From assembly GCA_963854835.1 (NCBI GenBank), contig OY978526.1, positions 36,184,501-36,248,500 on the forward strand: a stretch of DNA of 64,000 bases, read 5' to 3'. Positions 58,931 through 64,000 of this stretch are shown here, one piece after another. The translations under genes were made by a program, and so were the position numbers. Below the pieces are notes generated by a model. That model searched no databases, was not told the DNA's origin, and saw only the letters and a list, made by a program, of their open reading frames with translations. The stretch comes from Megamerina dolium (taxonomy: Eukaryota > Arthropoda > Insecta > Diptera > Megamerinidae). Numbering within the stretch: the stretch's first letter is position 1; the number at the start of each line of letters is the position of its first letter.

Positions 58931-61600
58931 CTACAAAATATAGCTAATATGTGATAACTAACTTGACTAATTTGGATTTGCTTTGTGAGAGTTACTAGGA
59001 TACAATGAGGATTTCCAAAAAGAGAACATCCAAAGGCATTTATATAGAAATTGGAACAGTCTTTTGAATAAGCTTTCATGCTACACTAAACTACATTGAA
59101 TTTGACTCGCTTAAATTGAGGCACTCATTGAAACTCCTTTCAAAAATTTATGTCGAAGATAGGTAAGCGCCATGAGCCGAATTTAGACCTACACTAAAGT
59201 CGCATTGTGCCGGTTAAGTGGCACAGTGCAATTATGTTACCAGATATAGTAACCCTATGGGCGTGTAAAAAAAAAACAAATTACCTGACCAACGAATGTC
59301 TGAATGTCTTCTTAGTACCTACAAGTAATTCCCAACAGATTATTTCCAAACTCATCAGAAGACCATTTTCTTTCTAAAAATAGAATATTTCATGATTACA
59401 TGCCTTATATTTCAACGTATGATTAATAAGACCAATTCAGGCGACAAGCTTGAATGTAATATACATATGCATTTGGCATAATATTCGCCGCTAGCTTATA
59501 TTCAACCCACAAAAACAAAAATTCCCTCCTATGATAATGTAAATGAAGTTGTTTAGCATTTAACGAGTTATAAATTGTGTAGAGTAATGCACACAGTTGT
59601 ATGTATTAACTGCAACAATAGCAACAATAGCAACAACAACAACAACGACGACAACAACAATCTTAACGTGTGAACTCTCATATAAATAATCTCTGAAATT
59701 TACAACATTGCGCAAGGAGAAAATCGTATAAAATTGCCCGTGCTATCGCAGTCACAAACAAATAGGCTGCAGTTAGCACGGTATACAGGCAGACAGACAG
59801 GCAGATCGCATTCGCCTCCAAAAGCTGTTTCTCCAACTGCATTCGTATATATACATGTGTAAGTGTCTTTTGTGCGGCAATAAAAACATTAAGCGCTATT
59901 GTAGAATGCAACATCCGATTGTGAAAGAGAAATGAAGAGCGATTAAGGTTCAAGGAATATAATATTGTATATATGCTAATACATACTATATTATATTAAG
60001 GTTAGTGCGGTTTGAAATTTGCTTTTTTGCAGAATTCAGATTCGGATTATAACGACATTGCTGCTAATAAAATACGTTTTTGCATGGGGCTGAAATTTTG
60101 CACACACTTTCCTAGCCAAAAACTCTATCTATAGTCTAGGATAGAATCTAATTTGAGAAAGAAACCTACTTTTGGACTATGCTAATATATACGTAGACAT
60201 CTGAGCAACGTCGACGGAGCACATATTAAACGTTAATAGCGATGGACATGGTGCAAGCGCAATACTAAATATCGCCGCCATAAAGAAGACCGACATCTAG
60301 CATCGCCTTGAATTGGTGCAATAATCATAAAACAATAAAAACAACAACAACATGGAGTATTGGCTTTGTGTCAAATATCCAAATGTATAAATCAAACATT
60401 TATATGCCACATCAGCATCAGTATCAGTATCAGCATCTGCATCTGCATCAGCATTAGCAGCAGCAACATCATCATCGGCATCAACATGCATAAGCGGCAT
60501 TGATGTGATATGGTATATAACATATATATACTTTACATAAAAACATCTCAAGTCGGAGCAGCTCCAAACTCCGCCGCCACGCACCACATGAAATCAAACG
60601 TTTGCGCGTATATGTCAGTACATCGTTAAGGAAAGGAGTAGCTCATATATTGCCTGCAGCGCTGAAAGTTCAATTTCTTGGATCCTCTTCTTCAATTGCC
60701 ATTGAAAGATACTCGTTTGTGCAATTGCGTACGTCATTCAAACGAGGAAGTGAATCTACTCACACAGCGGTATACTTATGGAATACCATTAGCACCATTT
60801 CTATGACGGTGATTGATTGCTTCATTTGGAATAACGATTTTTTTGCAGAATGATGCCATTGTAAAAATAGTAACTGTCGAACTATTCAATACAGTTATGT
60901 GAAATTATGATTTTTTTATTATCATAAAATTTCCAATAAAATTTCACAGCTCAAAAAGCGACACTCTTCTTTATAAACCAGTTTATTGTATTTTAATTTA
61001 TAGCTTCTAAAAGAAAACTGAAGTGATTTGTATTAGTAAAGTAGTTAATAAATCATCCTAAATAATACTCGTCCTTAATTATAAGCACGAAGCATGCAAA
61101 GGACTTTATAAAATTATTTCCGACTAAGGCTCTTAGACGGAACCAACAAAATACATTAGAATGCAATTGGATTTTCTGTGATGAGGTATTGATCTGAGCA
61201 TCTGAGATTACTTGCTGAGAGGTGGTCGATCGCCTTTAATATTTCTAGAACGTGTGGTGAAACAAATGTGGTCATATTGCGTGATACTGGCAGTATTGAA
61301 TCAATGGGCACCCGCAAATTCCAAACAGATACTTTGCAAGCTCCGATAGAACATCGACCTCATCTCATACAGCTAACGTCAATAGAGATTGGTTAAAAAA
61401 CTCTTTCCACCCTTCATTTTTGCAATATACTAACCCGCAAATTCGATGGCGTAGCCAGGACTTTGGCAAGAAGAGGTTAAGATGGAAAAGGTGTATAAGA
61501 AAATAAAATTTTAAAAAATGATTTTTAAATATCTCTATGTTATTATTATTATATTTGAACAAGTCCATCGGCCAAGGTAGGGAATCTATAGCCTTAATCC
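58931..61600. other. Anonymous DNA with microsatellites
   Basis: Contains AACAAC runs at 59610-59660, AT-rich text and CATCAG/CAGCAT repeats at 60411-60490. A small plus-strand frame at 60602-60853 and the minus-strand frame 61365-61679 are not supported; the latter depends on the hairpin region described next. Confidence 0.45.
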
Positions 61601-61601
61601 C

Positions 61602-61698
61602 CCTGGCTACGTCACTGGAGTATTCCAGTGACGTAACCAGGAATACTCCATACTTATGCATAATACTCCAGGATTCCACCTGGAGTATTATGCATAAG
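61602..61698. repeat. Two long hairpins back to back
   Basis: Hairpin 1: 18-base arms 61602-61619 (CCTGGCTACGTCACTGGA) and 61624-61641 with one mismatch, loop GTAT. Hairpin 2: perfect 20-base arms 61653-61672 (CTTATGCATAATACTCCAGG) and 61679-61698, loop ATTCCA. The hairpins also share GGAGTATTCC/GGAATACTCC with each other, so the same short sequence occurs four times in alternating orientation. Confidence 0.9.
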
Positions 61699-61699
61699 G

Positions 61700-63400
61700 G
61701 ACAAGGTAACCACCAAAAAGTACCAACTTGTCAAATATCTTCAGAAAGTACTTCATGGAAGATGGACCAAAATAACACAGAGCCTCAATCGGGTAGCGTA
61801 CGATGGGTTTGGGTCACAGTTCACATTAAGGGCGACTAAACCACAAATTGTTGATGAATTCAAAAAACCCTATCTCTTAGTTTGGTTTTAGAAAATACAA
61901 TATTCTTGGTTTGTGTCTGCTCAATAAAGTCAGCAAAACTTTCTAATATTGTCTTCAGGGGAGCAAAAGGACACGAATGGTTTAATAATTTTTGGAATGA
62001 TATTAGCATATTTAAAACGCATCTGAAACTGGTGTTGCTGCGAAGTAGCTGCTTCGAAAAAAACTTAATTTCCACAAAGCTCAAAAGCGACTAATCAATG
62101 TTGAAAGGAGCACAGCCTACATATTCATTCTGCACCAATTTCATCTTACTGATTTCCAGCACAACATATTCTCCACTTGAAGCGTGCATATTAAATAACC
62201 ATTAAACACAAAACAGAAATTACGCGATAGGATTGTGCGAAACATATTGAAACCTTTTCAAGATTGTGCTGCTATTACAGCTGCTACGATACTACATACT
62301 AGTGGTGATAGGTTTGTGTGCCGACAAATGGCAATGGTAGCGGAAATGGAAACGCAAATGTAATACCTTCCCTACCGAGCAGAAGTGAAAACTTCGTTGG
62401 CATCCCTTATAGCAAAGGAACGTTAAGTCATTGCTGATTCTGATGGGGATTTTCTTCTTCTTCGCAGGTAATACCATTTGAATAATGACTTTTTGCCAAC
62501 TAAGCTATTTTCTTTTCATCCCACTCTTACTTTCTCCTCTTTAACTCACACTCACACCCCATCTTGTTTTCCATCCGTTTCTTGTTCTCTTTCAACATAT
62601 CTTTAGCAGTAGGAAGTTCACTGTTTGTCTAGATGCCTCACATTTTCGCTGGCTGACTTAATTAATCTCCATTCAGAATGTTCAAATATTTTTAGAATGA
62701 AAATTTTCAATTTAAGAAAATTAAAATTCCAACTATCCCGTACACCAAATGCTCGCATGTATACACACACACACATGCATTATTTAATACGTCTATACAT
62801 ATATGTCTTAATGTCTTATCTTCTGCTGGTTGCTGGTGTGCTGACTATAAGGTGCAGATGTATTATTATACAACAGTTATCACCGTTAAATTTGGAAATT
62901 GCGCGAGTACTTCAGAATGTCGAAAACTAAAATACTTTCAAATTTATGATTTCCATTAGTGTTTTCATCCACAATGATCTTATTGTTGCTAGTTATTGTC
63001 ATAATTAGTATCTACATAGCATGACGTAGGAGAAGAGGTTCCACTTCATGGTGTGTTATCTTTAAGTGTACACAGTACATAAATGGTTACGCGCACATAC
63101 CCGTAGACCCTAGTTATTTCTTATTAAATCATTATATATGGCTTGTGATCGACGACCGCCGACTAATAATAATATCTAAAGTACTCAAATAATGAGTGTG
63201 AATATTTTGATGAAGAATTAATAAGCACTTTGTTGTAAAGAAAATGGAACATTTTATATGCTTATTTGATAATGATAAATAATACAATAACTAACCACAA
63301 TCGGTTGAGACGTTCATACTTTTAAATTGAAGAGACAGCTCTTTCAAAGAGTTGATCTTCAAATGGGGGCTGATCATATATTTAACCTCATTAGGGGCAC
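61700..63400. other. Anonymous DNA
   Basis: No gene recognised. Includes CA repeats near 62765 and a TTC-rich tract near 62450. The mirrored small frames at 61860-62094 on both strands lack support. Confidence 0.45.
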
Positions 63401-63404
63401 CTTA

Positions 63405-64000
63405 CATACATGCAATACATAAGAAAGGAGAACCCACAATTAGCGCCAACTACCGTGGCATAAGTCTCCTGAGCGTCGGATACAAGGTTTTATCGTGCGT
63501 ATTATGTGAAAGATTGAAGCCTATGCTCAGCAACCTAATTGGACCTTATCAATGTTGTTTTAGACCGAATAAATCCACCATCGATCAAATTTTCACACTA
63601 CGCCAAATCCTGGAAAAGACCCAAGAAAAATAGATCGACACACATCACCTATTCGTCGATTATAAAGCCGTTTTCGACAGTCCGATGAGGGACTACCTTT
63701 ACACAACTATGTTTGAATTTGGTACACCTGCAAAACTCATTCGACTTTGCAGAATGACACTGTTTAACTATTGGTGTGCAGTGAAAATTGGGAAGGACTT
63801 CTCCCCTCCGTTTAATACCGAACGAGGTTTCAGACAAGATGATTCGTTATCGTGTGACTTCTTCAACCTTATTATGAAGAAAATTATACGAGCTGCAGCT
63901 TTACGTCAACCAAAATGTCATGCTGCTGGCGTATGCCGACGATATTGACATAATCGCTATCAACTCGCGAGAAGCCAGAGCAGCATTCTCTGAATTGGAA
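63405..64000 (+). pseudogene. RTE-like LINE, RT region, runs off the window
   Basis: Plus-strand copy of the LINE family at 37.5 kb. It keeps IHKKGEPTISANYRGISLLS, KVLSCVLCERLKPML, LIGPYQCCFRPNKSTIDQIF and FVDYKAVFDSP (the first catalytic Asp region). An in-frame TAG at 63631-63633 and later a frame shift near 63905 break it. LLAYADDIDII continues in another frame. Homology probably begins near 63405 and goes past the end of the window. It supplies the RT segment that the 37.5 kb copy lacks. Confidence 0.85.

Noticed and set aside
61365..61839. Proteins on both strands sharing the motif SLEYSSDV
   Set aside because: The shared motif is simply the palindromic hairpin read from each side, not two related genes.

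Overview
This 64 kb window looks like non-coding DNA from a higher dipteran, most likely a tephritid-type fruit fly. It is AT-rich and full of CAA/CAG, TA, CA and TACATATGTA-type simple repeats. Its transposon set is a typical fly one: an mdg3-like LTR element, a Jockey-type LINE, RTE-like LINEs, several mariner lineages, a foldback-type repeat and a tRNA-derived SINE. I recognise no complete host gene. The species assignment is inference. The few host-like reading frames (minus strand 41.87-42.32 kb, and plus strand 19.94, 37.03 and 45.96 kb) are reported as unrecognised candidates.

Layout. 1-5.65 kb: anonymous DNA holding a 1.7 kb foldback-like element (1894-3585) and a decayed relative just before it. 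5.65-12.13 kb: a nested pair. A tRNA-derived SINE on the minus strand has a long (TA)n tail, and a 5.9 kb LTR retrotransposon (5826-11735) has landed in that tail. The LTRs differ at one position. gag and the protease/RT junction carry breaks, but a textbook -1 frameshift signal (slippery heptamer plus predicted H-type pseudoknot) sits at the gag/protease overlap. 12.2-24.3 kb: anonymous DNA with a LINE tail fragment, a second SINE and microsatellites. 24.3-25.3 kb: a deleted mariner. 29.2-31.0 kb: a perfect 40 bp palindrome, an 824 bp TTAA-flanked element and a fossil mariner. 32.4-33.9 kb: a third SINE, another mariner fossil and an RTE-like 3' end. 37.4-39.0 kb: an RTE-like LINE with 12 bp target duplications but no RT core. 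42.3-43.6 kb: a 1.3 kb mariner with TA duplications and a mutated first catalytic aspartate. 44.1-44.9 kb: another LINE remnant. 47.1 kb: a fourth SINE. 49.5-50.3 kb: a tandem array of about 152 bp units. 53.1-54.1 kb: an internally deleted mariner of a different lineage. 54.4-58.9 kb: a nearly intact 4.5 kb Jockey-type LINE with 12 bp target duplications. 61.6 kb: two long hairpins back to back. 63.4 kb to the end: an RTE-like RT pseudogene running off the window.

How the parts relate. The SINE (4 copies), the RTE-like LINE (4 copies) and one mariner lineage (2 copies) occur more than once, so the copies can be compared to locate the breaks in each. In the LTR element, gag, protease and pol overlap in successive -1 frames. 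Only the first overlap has a recognisable frameshift signal; the second looks like a mutation. In the Jockey element, ORF1 and ORF2 overlap by ATGA and a single frameshift separates the endonuclease from the RT.
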